Source of the DNA: Yamagishiella unicocca
Lineage: Eukaryota > Chlorophyta > Chlorophyceae > Chlamydomonadales > Volvocaceae
DNA: 64,000 nt
Direction of reading: 5' to 3'
Assembly (NCBI GenBank): GCA_003116995.1
Contig: BDSL01000013.1
Span: 1,364,001 to 1,428,000 of the forward strand
Shown one piece after another: positions 21,452 through 34,800 of this stretch. Position 1 is the stretch's first letter. Every line of letters starts with the position of its first letter. The notes below the pieces were generated by a model. The model was not told where the DNA came from. It made no database searches and saw only the letters and a list, made by a program, of their open reading frames with translations. A program made the translations under genes and the position numbers.

Positions 21452-24400
21452 CTACATGAGCTGCCCGACGCAGTTCTCCGCGCCGCAGTGGCACTCCATG
21501 CCGTACACCCCGCCGGCGCGGCTCACCTGGAAAGGCAGCGCGGCGGAGGTGTGGGTTTGTGTGGGGTGCGCACGACGTGTGGGGTTTGTGCTGCGCAACA
21601 TTCCAAAGCAGCAGCTGGCAGCGGTGAAGCTATATCATACGCGGCAGCCGCAGAGCCAGAGGGTAGCGGGTAGTGGCCACCCAAAGGCACGGCGGACCGC
21701 AGCAACGAGTATAACCGTACGATAGCAAGCAGGTGGGGTGCTTGGAGTGCGGGTACGATAGCAAGCAGGTGGGGTGCTTGGAGTGCGAGTCCAGCCCCCC
21801 ACGGCTTACGGCAGCCCACTCCCCAAGAGCCCCATACCTGGCTGTGGTAGCCGTAGTTGTAGGTGAGCTCTGCGAGGCCGGTCGCCGGGGAGGTTTATTA
21901 GAGAATGAGACTAGCGGGAGTGCGGGGTTGGGTTTGTTGGCACTACAGGGACCTGCCCCATCTTGACTGCCACCAGGACTACCGCCAGGTCGGCTAGGCC
22001 AGCCGACCAGCCCACCGGCACGCCAATGCCCTCCCGCGACCCCTCCCCCTGCCTCATGTGCCTTAGGTCGCAGGGGTCTACCCGTACCAAGCGCGGAGAG
22101 CCAGCGCACAGAGCCCAACGCCGCCACCAACCTTGCATGGGAGGTATGTCCTTGCAGGCGTACAGGCCTGCGGGGCCGTGCCAACCGGGGGAGCATGAGT
22201 GTCAAGGTACTCCACCAACCGCGCCGTTACGAACACGCCTGCAGCCCTGCCTGCTCCGCCATTGCAACTAGCTGGTCCTTGTCGTTTGAGGACGACCGAC
22301 CCGCTACCCAGAGCTCCGACTCCTCTCCTCCCCCCTGCGACGCTTCCTCTACCCTCCTCCCCTCCCCTCCCCCGCCACCTGCGTACGGCACCCTACCGTG
22401 TACCACCCACCCACTCACCCACGTGGTACAGCAACGTGTTGCGGTACTCCCGGGCAAACACCGCCTGGATGGTGAGGTTGCCGTCGCAGCTGTGGTTGAT
22501 GAAGCGCCCCACGTTGCCGGTACTGCGGGCGTCAAGTACGAGAATGGGCGCGTACTCCTCCTCATCGCCCGCCGCCCCCTCCGCCGGCGGGGGGCGCGTC
22601 TCCGCGTCGTCTTTACTGAAGATCGGCTGCATGTAGAAGGCGCCGGGGTCCGCAGCGGACGCCTCCGCCACCGCCGCGGCTGCAGACGTCAGCGCTGCGC
22701 CCTTGGCCGCCGCCTGGCCGCTACACCCCGCGCCCCCTGATGGCTGCGGCGGCGCCGCCGCCGCGAGGCACGGCCCTGACCCGCCGCCTGCTGCCATCCC
22801 GCTGTCATGCAGCCGCAGCAGCGCCGATGCAGCGGCGTTCATCAGTCCGTTTGAGCCGGTGGCGGCGGCGGCGGCGCCGTCCCCGTCTCCGCCAGTATTG
22901 CCCCCGGGCGGTTGGCTCGTGGCGGCGGCCAGGGCATTGCAGGACGCGAGCAGGTCCTTCGCCGCCGCGTGCACAGCCTCTCGCGGCATGAGGCCATCGG
23001 CGTCGACGGCGGTGGAACCAGGGGACGACGCCCCCGGGACGCCGCCAGCGGGCTGCTGGCCGGAGGCCTCGGCATCAGCGTCAGCGGCTGCGGTGGTGGG
23101 GGTGCCTTTGGCGGCTGCGGCTTTGTTGTCTTTGGCGGCTGCGGCTCTGTTGTCTTTGGTGGCTGCGGCTTCCTTGTCTTTGGCGGCTGCGGCTTCCTTG
23201 TCTTTGGCGGCTGCGGCTTCCTTGTCTTTGGCGGCTGCGGCTTCCTTGTCTTTGGCGGCTGCGGCTTCCTTGTCGTCGCCGGCGGCAGCTGGGCGCGCGC
23301 GCACTGCCTTCGCCGCTACCGTCTGCAAGTGCCGAACCATGCCCACGGACAGCACCGGCGGGATCTTGTGGAGCGGGATCTCCTGGGATATGGAGTCCAG
23401 GCCCTTCTCCGCCATCTCCTGCAGCGCGGACGCGGGAGGGCGGGCAGACGCCGGTATGTGGCGGGGAGCCACAGCGGCATCGGCAACCCAGGTGACAGGG
23501 CGGGGGCAGATGCAACAACAGCCATGGGGCTATTGGGGAGGAGGGTTGGCGCCAGCACCGCTCGCCTTGCCCTTTCCTTCCTCCTTCCCCTCGCCGGACT
23601 CTCCCAAACCACCCTCCCTCCCTCCCTCCTTCGCACCCTGCCTCACCGTGTATATGTGTGCGAAGAAGTCCAGGTCAAAGAGGTAGTGGTCCACTCCTTT
23701 CCGCACCTCGGCCATATGGTCCGTCACCAGCTGGCCCACGTAGGCGCACACGAAGGCGCCCGCGAGGACCGGCTCTCGGCACCGCACGCCCCAGCCCTTG
23801 GCCGGAGTCATGAACACCTCCAGGGGCAGCGCCACGCCGTTGGTTAGCTGGTGGGGGGTTGGGGGTATGAGAGCGGGGTTGGGTGGAGAGCGGGGTTGGG
23901 TGGATGGGGGGCATGAGAGCGGGGCCGGGGGCCCCGCGGGTTGGTCCGCAGTGTGCGGCGGCCGCAAGGAGCGGGCATACATGCTTGGGTGCAGCTGCGC
24001 GTTGCGAATTCGTTGCAGCTGTGTACGAAAATATGAAAGGGGTGCGACAAGAGCTGTGTCAGGGCGTTTCAGGTGTGAGCAAGGCAGGCAAAAGCAGCAG
24101 CGAGTGTATGCCGCGGTGGTGCCCGGAGGGCAACAGCGCCGCGTCCTGTTTGGAGCGGAACAAGGGCTTTCGGAGGAGGCGACGCAGGCGGCTGCGGGAT
24201 GCCGCGGCGGCGGGTGCATGTGCATCAGGCGGAACGGAGCTGAACCAGCGCCGCGACGAGCCCTCCCCGCCGGCCCCCACCTGCTTGTTTAGGCGACATC
24301 GCGCCGAGGTGCACGCGGCGCCGCACTCGTGGACACCGCAGGGGTCGGTGACCATCAAGCAGCCGGCGGCGTTGTACTGCTCCTCCAGGTGAGGCTCGTA

Positions 24401-27400
24401 CCTGCCGTACAAAAGGGGGGCCACAGGCCGGCACTACAACTCACTGCCCTGAACCACCTCTTTCCAGCCCCCCACACTCAGCAGCGACGGAGGATTGGCG
24501 TGCGAGTGGTGCAGCTCACGCGACACAGCGGCAACCAGATTACCGAATCGGCGTGGCGGGAGATCAGCCCCCACTCGCCCATGCGTTTGTATGCCGCCAC
24601 CACCCTAACGCGCCCCCTCCCGTCCACCCAACCCCGCCAGCCTCATCGCGCAGAACGTCCACCCCCGAGCGCCGCTCCGAAGCCCTCACCCTTGCGGCAG
24701 GCGGTCCCCCATCCCCCCGTCCAAAGCGCATAGGTGTCTGTTGAACGCCAGCCCGCACGAGCCGTGCTGGCGGGCCTTCGTGAACTCCGCCATCTCCTCG
24801 TCCGCAAACCGGAGGATGGGGGCCACCTGCATGCGAGGGCGGGTGGAGGTCCAGTTCAGTGCGGGGGGTTAGGGGAAGGGGAGGGGAAGGGACGGGCGTG
24901 GGCGCCTGATGGTGCAACGCGTGGGGTGATGGGTTCGGGTAGGCTTGGGATGAGGGGCGCCCGCTGGGTGTCATTAGGGTTTTAGGGTTCTGGTGCCGGT
25001 TGCCTTACACTTCCCACTGGCTTGCGATGTCCGTGTTGGGGATGCAGGATGGGGCATCCAGCGAAGGGGGTCAGCTGGCGCGTTTGCGTGGACGGCAAAG
25101 GCGAGGCGCCGGGAGGCTGTCTGGCTGGTAGGGTAGCGTAGGAGTGCTGGCTGGCCGGGCTGAGGGAGGGGGCGGTGGGTTGCGGAGGCTCGCAGCGGCG
25201 CGCGTGGGTTGCGGAGGCTCGCAGAGGTGCGCGTGTGTATGCAGACCCCCGCCCTTTCGCCCCGAGCTGCGCACACTGCTGCCCCACCGTCACCTGCCGT
25301 ACTTGCCAGTTGGTATACCCCGGGCGCCCAGGAGTACTCCCGCGTGTATTGGAAGCTGTCCGGAAGCGTCTCGTCGTTGACCTGCGGCGGAGTAAGTGCG
25401 TGTGGTGTTGGGTTTCGAGGAAGACCCGTGGATGCGAGAAAAACCGTGTTGGGTGGGAGGGACTGACACGAGCAACTGCCTCCGACCAGCCAACATCCAG
25501 CGACCGTCAAACACACAGCCATTGACAACCCACCCCTCCCGGAACGCGCATTCCAACAACCCAGTCCTCTGCGCAACCCGCCGCTTCTCTCTAGCCACCC
25601 ACCCACCCACCTACCCTCCCCCTCCAGTCCCACCCCTCCCACCCACCTCGTTGATCAGCGGTATGGGCACCGGCTCCTGGCCGTTGCTTACGTCCTCGCT
25701 GAGCAGCACCTTGGGGGGGTAGCGGCGGTGGATGTCGGCGAGCATTACCTGAGGGCGGCAGTGGGGTTGGGGTTGGGAGTGGGGGGATTTTCCGGTGACG
25801 GCGACGAGGATGGCGCGGGCAGGATGCCGTGCAGCCGGAGCACGAGTGCGGTGGTGGAGCACCAGCCCTCGCTGCACCCGCGGGTCCCTGGTCTTCTCCG
25901 GGCCCAAGGGCGGGCACCGTGTACAACCCCTGCATGCTTGGCCCCCCAACCCCCGCCCCGGACCCGGCCCTGGACCCGGCAATACCTCCGCCCCACTCGC
26001 CTTACGGTTGGCCTGCCCCATCTTGCGCTCCTTGTCGATCCGCGCCCGCTTGGCTGGATGCGCCGCGGCCAGCTCCCCTGCCGCGCCTGCGCCCCCGGCC
26101 AGCCGCCGAGCGTGCAGCAGCCCCGCATTGGATACGCCGCCGAAGATGCTGCGTGGAGGGGCGCCGGGGGCCGGTGCGTCAGCACGGTGTCAGCACGTGT
26201 CGTTGCTGGGCGGCGGAGGTGCGAGCAAGGTCTGCGGAAGGCTTTGCGGAAGGCCGTGTGACCGGGAGGCTCTGCAAGCCCTAAGCGCAACTGCTGCCGT
26301 GGCGCCTACCCTACCAACGGAGGAGGGACGTGCTCCTGCCCGCAAACAGCCCCCCAGACGCCTGAGCGCAGGAGGCCCAACAAGGGACTGGTGGACTGGT
26401 GCAGAAACCACAGGTGGTGGGATGCCACAAAAAGGAGGCGGCAATACCGGCACCACGGAGGGCTCTTCCTTGTGGGCCCTACTGGTGGGTCAGTGGCGGC
26501 GGACCCGTGCGGCTCAATGAGGCCACCCAGCGGCTTAACGGACAAGATCTTAGCTCAGTGGCCAAGCCATCCCGGGGGCCCCTAGCCCAACCCCTGGCGG
26601 CCCCCTCGCAACGACCGCCCTCGCCCCGGCCAGCGCCTTTGCGCACCCGAACTCCACTTTCGCGTTGACGGTGCTGTGGCCCGGGACGCCGTGCATCAGG
26701 AACTTGCACACCAGCGGGCCGTCCTTGGAGGGCTGAGGGCGGCGAGCCGAGGGGCCAGGCGTCGCTAAGAGGTGCGTTGGTTGGGAGGTATCGGCACCGC
26801 CGAGTTGCTGCAAGGAAAACCTGGCTACGAAGAACAATCCGTTTGGGCCATACGTTTAGAGATGCGCGCTGGAGAACTTGGTGTGGGGTAGGTGCGTGAG
26901 CGAGTTGTTGACTTGGGTTGGGCTAGTGGCCTCGCCGCGCAGTCCGCTGGCCCCTCAACCTCCCAATTCCTGCCATCCATCATCACACCCAACCCAAATG
27001 TTGGTATCCGCGTCTCAGCGACTCTCTTACTGTTTATCCAGCGCACGGGTGCCGCAGACCGCCTCCAGCTCAGGTCAGGCGCTCTCCTCCCTGGCTGCCA
27101 CCCGCGCGTCTTCAGCTGTACACCCCAAGCCTCCCACCGAATCCACCCGCCAACCCACCTCCTGCTTGCATTGAAGCACCACGTAGAGCCCCTCGTACAC
27201 AAAGCCCTTCTCCTTCTTGCCGCCGCCGCCAGTGGCGGCGCCTCCCTCCGCGCCCTGCCTGGCGTGGACGTACCCCCGGATCACGCGCACGGGCGTGCGG
27301 GATTCGCAGTTGTTGCGCAGCGCGGCGTTGGCTCCCCGGTCGAACACCTGGTCCTTCACCTGCGCTCGGGGGGATGTCGGGAGCCGTGTGGAGCGGAATG

Positions 27401-28583
27401 GCGCCAGATACCTCTACCCCCTTCAACCCACAGCGGGTCCGCGGGGTCTGGCAGGGCCGAGGGGCCTGGGGCGCGGCGCGCCTTGCGGAGAGCAACGAGC
27501 ATGTGCGCTACTGCTGTGCTCCTCATCAAGCGCCCACCCACCAGTGGAGCAGGCCGCCGCGTGCGTCATCCCAGCCACACCCAACGAAAGCACCACCTGG
27601 GTCGGCAGCCTGATGGCCCAGTGATGGTTGCGGCCCCGATTGGGCATCGCGTCACGGCTTAACCTCCCGCCCGCCAGCCTGGCGTCGGCTGCCACCGCGG
27701 CTCCTACCTGACGGCCCTTGTCGATTCCTCCCTCCCCGGTGTACCAGAAGCTCTCCCCCATGTCCTCATCGTCCACGTAGCCACCGCTCATGACCACGCT
27801 GTACGCGCCGAGCTCGTAGTCTGCGTGCTTTAAGGCGCTGCGGTAGGGGCAGGGGTTGTGGTTAGGGACCTGACAGGGATGGGAAGTCACACCGAGATCA
27901 GGCCCTACAGGGCGAGACTCAGGGGTCTTAGTGCAACGGCTTGGCGGCCGTTCTGTGGCTCGACCCGCCCTGCGTTCCTCAAACCCAACCCATCGGTGCA
28001 CCGGCTGCCGCGCTGTTTGTCCGACGCCGACCCTGCACACACACACCCCTGTTGAGGGAGAGGCACTCACGGGGCGTGGATCCCCTTCATCAGGGTGGCG
28101 TGCACGCCCGCGACGTACAGCTGGCCGCGGTCCTTGAACTTGGCCCCCGGCTTGACGCCCGGGGCGTGGCCAAAGACGGTGACGGCCTCCCCACCCACCA
28201 CTTCCTTGGGCAGAGTCATATTCAACCCGCTCCGTCTAGTCTGTGGCAAGAATCAAGGCAATTGCCAAAATACAGCCGCTGCACGCTCCATGGTCCAATA
28301 CCAAGGCACAAGCTTTCGATCCTGCTACCGACTCGATCACATCATCTATTTCACGTCCTGACTACGAAGCACAACAAATTGGGGTGCCAACTCGACTTTC
28401 TTGCAGGAAGCGCGGGAAGCCCTTACGACTCACCGCCGAGCGTGTCTCCTCCGCGTATCGTTCCTCATATTTATGCAGCAGCGCGTTAACTTTTTTTACT
28501 GCTTCTGGATCCTCCCGTGGGTCCGGGCCTAGCGATGCAGCGACTGCTGCTAATATGGATTTGTTTGACTCTGTAAGAGACAT
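21452..28583 (-). CDS. SUVH-type histone H3K9 methyltransferase (SRA, pre-SET, SET, post-SET)
   Basis: Fifteen exons in phase, 888 residues: 28583-28434, 28240-28071, 27837-27708, 27359-27159, 26732-26647, 26148-25986, 25748-25647, 25381-25319, 24826-24690, 24401-24281, 23847-23647, 23418-22419, 22167-22132, 21869-21838, 21526-21452. SRA domain: GQLYVAGVHATLMKGIHAP, AYSVVMSGGYVDDEDMG, FVYEGLYVV. Linker to pre-SET: VSNGQEPVPIPLINEVND. Pre-SET: VHECGAACTSARCRLNKQ, with fewer cysteines than usual. SET: TPAKGWGVR, GNVGRFINHSCDGN, PPMQELTYNYGY. Post-SET: MECHCGAENCVGQLM and stop. Such proteins bind methylated DNA through SRA and methylate H3K9 in silent chromatin. Oddities are Gln where the SET YxGE motif has Glu (AYVGQLV), and exon 12, which inserts about 290 residues with (AAAAKDKE)n before NHSC. 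The gene is divergent with ADA2. Confidence 0.92.
21718..21789. repeat. 36-bp tandem duplication in SUVH intron 14
   Basis: Two near-identical units beginning GATAGCAAGCAGGTGGGG at 21721 and 21757. Confidence 0.9.
23109..23272. repeat. 24-bp coding minisatellite (KDKEAAAA) in SUVH exon 12
   Basis: About seven 24-bp units read on the minus strand as an eight-residue Ala/Lys/Asp/Glu repeat. The left units have diverged to DNRAAAAK and DNKAAAAK. The unit length is a multiple of three, so the frame is kept inside the SET-domain insertion. Confidence 0.9.
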
Positions 28584-28870
28584 TGCTATCCAAGTATCCA
28601 CCTATTGGTTATCAAGAATTATGTTTTGGGGTTTCCTGGGCCGTTGGGTCGTCTTGACCATGCGCTCCAAACTGGTTTCTTGACTTTTCTTACCTATGGA
28701 ACTGGTCTAGACATTGTGAGTTCCTTCATACGTAATTAAGCTGCTACCGAAATTTAAGTAAACCTGCCATTTTCGGGGCATAGTCATATTTTGTGCTCTC
28801 CATTATAGACTCAACTACTCGCAGTGCTGAGACTCCAGAGCGACACATGTAAAACTCCCAATAACATTTC
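28584..28870. promoter_or_regulatory. Divergent promoter region, SUVH (minus) / ADA2 (plus)
   Basis: Only 287 bp separate the two start codons. The stretch is AT-richer than the surrounding genes and must carry both 5' UTRs and promoters. No individual factor-binding site is claimed. Confidence 0.6.
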
Positions 28871-31800
28871 ATGACGCTTCAGGAGTCTTTGGGAGGAAGG
28901 TGCGTTACAGAGTACTGTATGATGTTCGATTTGGGCCAGCTCAAGGTGCCCCTTTTCGGACAATCTGCGCAGGGGGAAGCGGAGGAAGCTAAGGGATGGC
29001 GCCCTCAACAAGACATGGCAGGATGCTCGCAGGTCGGTTTGCAGCTTGCAAAGACGGGTGCGACTGCTGGCTAACTTGTGCGGTGGTCCATGTTTCTTGC
29101 CTTCACAGGGCTCTTTATCATTGCAACTATTGCCAGAAAGACATATCGCATGTACCGCGCATCAAGTGTGCAGAGTGCAAGGACTTCGACCTGTGCCTGG
29201 AGTGCTTCTCAGTAGGCGAGTCGCCTTGGCTGAGCTATACTGTGACAGCTTTTGTGATACCATCCCTCGTGGGCGTGAAGGGGTGGAATGTCCGTGTCAC
29301 ACTAGCAGGGAGTGGCTAGGGTATGCGTGTATTGGGTGGTGGACTCGGGCACCCATACCAAGGCCTTCGGTCAGTCTGGGAAGCAGACTGTCCGGGCCGC
29401 CCACAGCGGGGCCTTCGGCCAGTCTGCCGTCCGGCTCTCTGCACGCCAGTCGGTGCCAGAAACCAATGTAGTCCACATGGAGCACGTCCCACCAAATCTG
29501 GTAGCACACACCGTGAATAGGTAGACCACACCAAGGGGGAATATTGGGAGCAAGAGGTTGAGGATCACGTGTCTGAGGATCCCTTGATGGTACACGTGCG
29601 GTAAATGGCAAAGCAATCTAAATCAATCCCCCTGCTCCGTATCTCGCTCCCCATGCACGTAACTGACACGGCCAACCGCCACTTGAGCTACCTGCTACTG
29701 TTGCTCGCCACATACAACGGCGGCGCACCACCGCTACGCGCACCCCGCGCTCCCCGCTCACTCGCCGCTAGGGGGCTGCCGTCGACCTGTGACGTGTGAC
29801 CCTCCCCGCAGGCGTGGAGATCAAGCCGCACAAAAACACCCACGACTACCAGGTGGTGGAGAACCTGTCCTTCCCCATCTACCACCCGGACTGGGGGGTG
29901 AGCACTGACTGAGCTGGAAGCGTTCGGATAGGGACATAAAACTGCTCCAATGGTCCAACAGCGGGGTGCCATTACCTCAGCACACATGTACCACTATGGC
30001 GCCATGTTGAAGCTGGACCCAAATCAGCCCACATCATTTATTCGTCCGCGTCCCCAGCGAGCTACCTCAAAGCACTCGACAACTCACCTCACGCATGCCA
30101 CCGGGCGCTTCGCTGCGCTGCACCATGTCGCTGAGCCCGCAGGCGGATGAAGAGATCCTCCTGCTGGAAGCGATAGACCAGTACGGTGAGCGGGACGGGG
30201 TGGGGTGGCAGGGGCGTACTGTTGCGGCGGGACACTGCCGGGGAGGTGTGGAACTGGGTCGGGGGGGATGTTTGCACTGAAGGCTTGCGTCACGGGAAAT
30301 GATTGCGGGAAAGGGAGTTATAAGGGAGGACAGCAGCCCCATCGCGACGGTCTGCCCGCATCATCCACAACCCCACTCCCCACCACCTCACCCCAGTTCT
30401 CCAGCCTGCATCTCGAAACGTCTGTCCTAAACTGTGCTTCTCGCATCCACCTCCCCCTGTCTTCCTCGCAACCACCTCCCCCTCCATGTCCCGTACGCAT
30501 CCCTTCCCACACTGTCTGTCGTTCTTGCACCGAGTCCGGAAGGGGTGTCCGCCGCTTCTACGGACGCTTGCGCTTACCGCCGCTGCTGGCGCTGGTGTTG
30601 TCTGCGCGCAGGGCTGGGCAACTGGGGTGGGGTTTCGGAGCACGTAGGCGGCAAGACGCCCGCGCAGTGCCGGCAGCATTTCTTCCAGGTGTATATCGAT
30701 GTCGACACCATGCCGCTGCCCAAGCCGACTCCGGAGATGGACCTGGTGGGTGGTGGTGGCTGGCGCCCCCATGCTCCACGGGGGCGGAACTGGGGAGGGG
30801 GGCAGGGCCGTAGGTTTGAATGGACGACATGCCAACAGGTTGCTTGAGGCTGCTTCAAGGCGCCCACGTGTCCAACTCCCTGAGTAGTCGAAGGCTGTAG
30901 CTCCTCTCCGTCGCGGCAAGCCGCACCTGAGTCGAGCTTGCGACGACGGCTGGTTGGTCCCACCTTTCCATAGATGCCACGCCTAACTAACGTCGGCCAC
31001 CGTTACCGCTGTCCTCTTTCCCCCAAGGTCGACCTAGCCGAGTGCATTGGGCGCGCGCGGCAGGGCTTCGCGCGCAGCCACTTCCGGCCCAGCAACGGCA
31101 GCGGCGCCGCAGTCGGCGGCGACCCGCGGGCCGGCAGCGAGCCGCCCAGTGGCGCTACGCCCTCCCTGGACGCCCTCATGGACGATGGCGAGCGGCCTGC
31201 GGAGGCGGGCACGCCGGCGGGTAGGTTTGGGCGGCTGGAAGCGCGCCGGCTGTGAGGGGCGTGGGTAATGAATTGCCCGATGGCCGAGCTGGGAGGGAGC
31301 GCGGCAGGTCGATGGACCCTGATGCCCTTCAGAGACATCGACTGCGGGTCGATGCTGGGCGAGATGGCCCAATCATCGGAAGGGAACGGGGCGGGAGGTG
31401 TGAGGGCTGCTTAACCTGAGTCCATGGTTGACGGCACGTGCCATCAATGGGTAGGGATAATATTGACGCGAGCTTGGGACACCGCCGAGCCTCCGGCCGC
31501 CGTCGATGCTGCGCCCTCGTGATGCAGGCGACGGGGCGGTGGACGGTGGCGGACTGGGGGCGGCCGACGAACAGGGAGCGGCGCCGGGCGGGGGGGCGTC
31601 GGGCAAGGGCCTGAAGCGCCACCGGCACGAGCAGCTGGTGGCGGAGGAGCAGGCGGCGGCAGCGGACGCGCACGACGGCGGGGCGCATGCGCAGGTACGC
31701 TACAGCGGGTCGTGTGGTGACGAGGTGGCGGCGGGCTGACGAGGTGATGGCGGGGTGAGGTGATGGCGAGCGTGGAGCTGGAAAGTGCCCCTGGGGAACT

Positions 31801-34800
31801 TCCCAGTGCTTATTCTCCGTCTCCCAAAGGAGCCGGCTGCAGGGCTTTGTTTGCGCGTGGTCCTCAGGGCCCTGCCTCTGCATTAACCTCTCCTCCTCCC
31901 CGCCGCTTCCTTCACGCAGACGGGCGGCCGGAGCATGCATCACGACTCCGCGCCTGCCGCAGTGCCAAACACGGGGGGCAAGGTGCCGCGAGGCAGCAGC
32001 GGCGCGGGGCTGGACAGCGGCGGTGGGGGCGGCGGTGGAGGCGGTGGTTTCGAACCGTCGGGGCATGGAAAGGTGCGCCGAAGAGGGTCACACGGCGACT
32101 GGGCGGGGACCACTTGGGGGACATCTTTCTGCAGCTGGCCACCTCCGTTCAGCTTCCCCCAAAAATGTTACTGTCACACGAAGCGTCCGTATTGACATGG
32201 ATGGCCGGGACGCGCGGTTGCGTCCTTGCAGCCCCTAGGCTACCAAGCCAGCGCACTCGGCCAAACACATCTGCATCGGCCGTGACCTTTCCTCCTCACG
32301 TCGGTTGGCGATGGCCCCGCCGCTCCGTCCCAAGTACGATGTTGTGCGCGCCATGACCGTTGTCGTACTCACTTCCGCTGCGGCCGCCGTCGTGCCCTCC
32401 TGCACACACGCACACAAACACACACCCCCCCCCGCGTGCTCGCGCGCGCATTCGTCGTGCAACAGCCCGGCGGCGGCTCGTACGACGCCACTGGCTTCCA
32501 CGCCAAGCGCATGGAGTTCGACCCTGAGTACGACAACGATGCCGAGTGTGTCGTGGCTGACATGGAATTTAACGAGTTCGACAACCCAGTGGACGTGCAG
32601 CAGAAGGTGCAGATGCTCATGTTATATAACAGGTCAGCCAGGGGGGGGTTCGAGGGAGACCCATGGATGCCAGAAAAAACCGTTTAGAACGGCGTTTTGA
32701 GATGCAGGGTCAGCCAGGGGGGGGGGGCAGTCGGGTAGGGACCCGGGCGGTGGCTCGAGTTCGATGCGGCCCGGACCCGTTCAGGCGCCTTTCCAATTTC
32801 CACACAGAAGCGTGGATAAAGAGCACGGCCTGCTGCTCTTGGTGTGCCTACGGCGCGTCGGTGGGGTTGCGCCGGAGGTAGTTGCAGCACGGCACTGAAC
32901 GTTGGCGATATTGCAGGCTTGCAGCATTACGGACGACGAGCTGGAGGCAGGATGGAGCTGCCCTACAGTAGTGCACTTGTTGTAGCCTTGCTGCCTCTCT
33001 TTTCTTATGCAACGCTCAGCAGGAGCTCCCGCTGCCTCCCGAACGTGTCGTGTAACTGGGTCTCCTCGCCCCACGCCCACCCCATCCTCTCGTACCCGCC
33101 CATCCTGCCGACCCCATAGGCGTCTGGACGAGCGCGAGCGGCGGCGGGGCTTCGTCCTGGACCGCGGCCTGCTGAACACCCGCGCGACCCAGGTGATGGA
33201 GAAGAAGCGCAATACGCAGGAGAAGGACCTGTACGCACGCATGCGGGTCTTCGCGCGATACCAGGTGGGTGGAGGGAGGGCGCGGGAAGGGAGGGGGACG
33301 CGTCCACCGGCCCAACACATGGCATATATAGCGCGCTACGGGTATTTGCACTGGGTATAGGTGTATACAATGATCGCGTCGTGAGGAGGAGCAAAGCCAC
33401 GTACCTTTGGCGCATGGCTTTTTATGTTGCCCCAAAGCTTGTGAAACTAGGTTCATGCCCCAAGGGGGTGTCGGTTACCCAGTATGAAGGGGTGCGAAGC
33501 ATCGTTACACAAATGCAGCTTGTATACACCCTGGATGTCCCACGACGCCTTCTTCCAGCCCTGTCGACGTCCCCCTCCGTCCGCCCCCGCTCGCCAAGTC
33601 TTGCGCGTCCGCCTCCCCCCCAAAAAAAACCAAAAGTCGCCGGCTAGCTTCGCCGGCTAGCTTCTGCCCTCCGTTTCCTAGGTCTTGTAACCGGGTCTGC
33701 TCGCTCCCCGGCCCCCGCACGTCCCTCCTGCCGCTGCGTGCTGCAGACGCAGGCGGCCCACGATGAGCTGGTGGAGGGGCTGCTGCTGGAGGCGCGGATG
33801 CGCACCCGGATCGCGGAGCTGCGAGAGTACCGCCGCAACGGCATCAGGACCTTCGTGGATGCGGAGGTGGGAGCGGGCGGGGGCGGGGGCGCGGACTGTT
33901 GCGCGGTGGGGAGCGAGGCCGGCTGAGGGCAGGCTGGGGCACGGAATGACGTGAGGTGAAGGCGGGAGATGAAGGCGCGTCCGCATTGGAAGGCTGAGGG
34001 GTGCAGTCAGTTGTTGTTGTTGTTGTTGTTGTTGTCTTGTGGCTGGCTGTGACGCGGCAGCTGCGTGTCAATGTCGCGATCAGGTGTACGACACGGAGAA
34101 GCGGCGGCAGAAGGCGGCGGCAGACGCAGCCATCGCGGCCGCGAACGCAGTGCATGGGCAGCCGTACGGGGGCCCCGGACGCGGCGCCGCATCGGCGGCA
34201 GCCAAGGCAGCCAGGGCCGCGGCGGCAGCAGCGGCGGCGGCGGCAGCGGCGGGCGGCATGATGGGCCCGGGCTTCGGCGGCGTAGGCGAGGACGGCATGC
34301 CGCTGGCAATGGGCGGGCCGGCGGCGGCAGCCAGCGGCGCCGCGTCGTCCTCGTCGTACGACCAGTCGCGTCCGGCGGCATCAGGTGCGACTGGGGACAC
34401 AGCTTGACCGTCGCCTCTGCGTGGCGAGCAACGCTGGACGCGGTCACACCCAAACCTGCTTGCCCGCAGCTCTGTTGCGCCTCTCCATTGCATCGGCGTT
34501 TGCACCGATGCCCAGCAAAAGGCGCGTGGACAATGAATCACGGCCACATCTTGTCGGCGACATGCGGCATGTGGGGCCTCCCGGTAGCCAAGCCGTTGCA
34601 CCCTACATGCCCAACCGTGTACCTGCGCGCGCACGTGCGAGCGTTCCGTCCTTCCCCCACTTTGCCCCGCGGACGGCACTGTCCGCTGGTTGCTGTCACC
34701 CGGTGCGTCCGCCCTTGCGGAAGCCCACACCCGCCGCCTTGCGCTTTGTTGAATTTTGTGAAAAAATAAAAATATGTTACTCATATCGTTAAATTTACGA

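Noticed and set aside
23530..24225. Minus-strand open frame treated as a separate 231-residue gene
   Set aside because: Only 23847-23647 is coding, as exon 11 of the SUVH gene; the rest is flanking intron.
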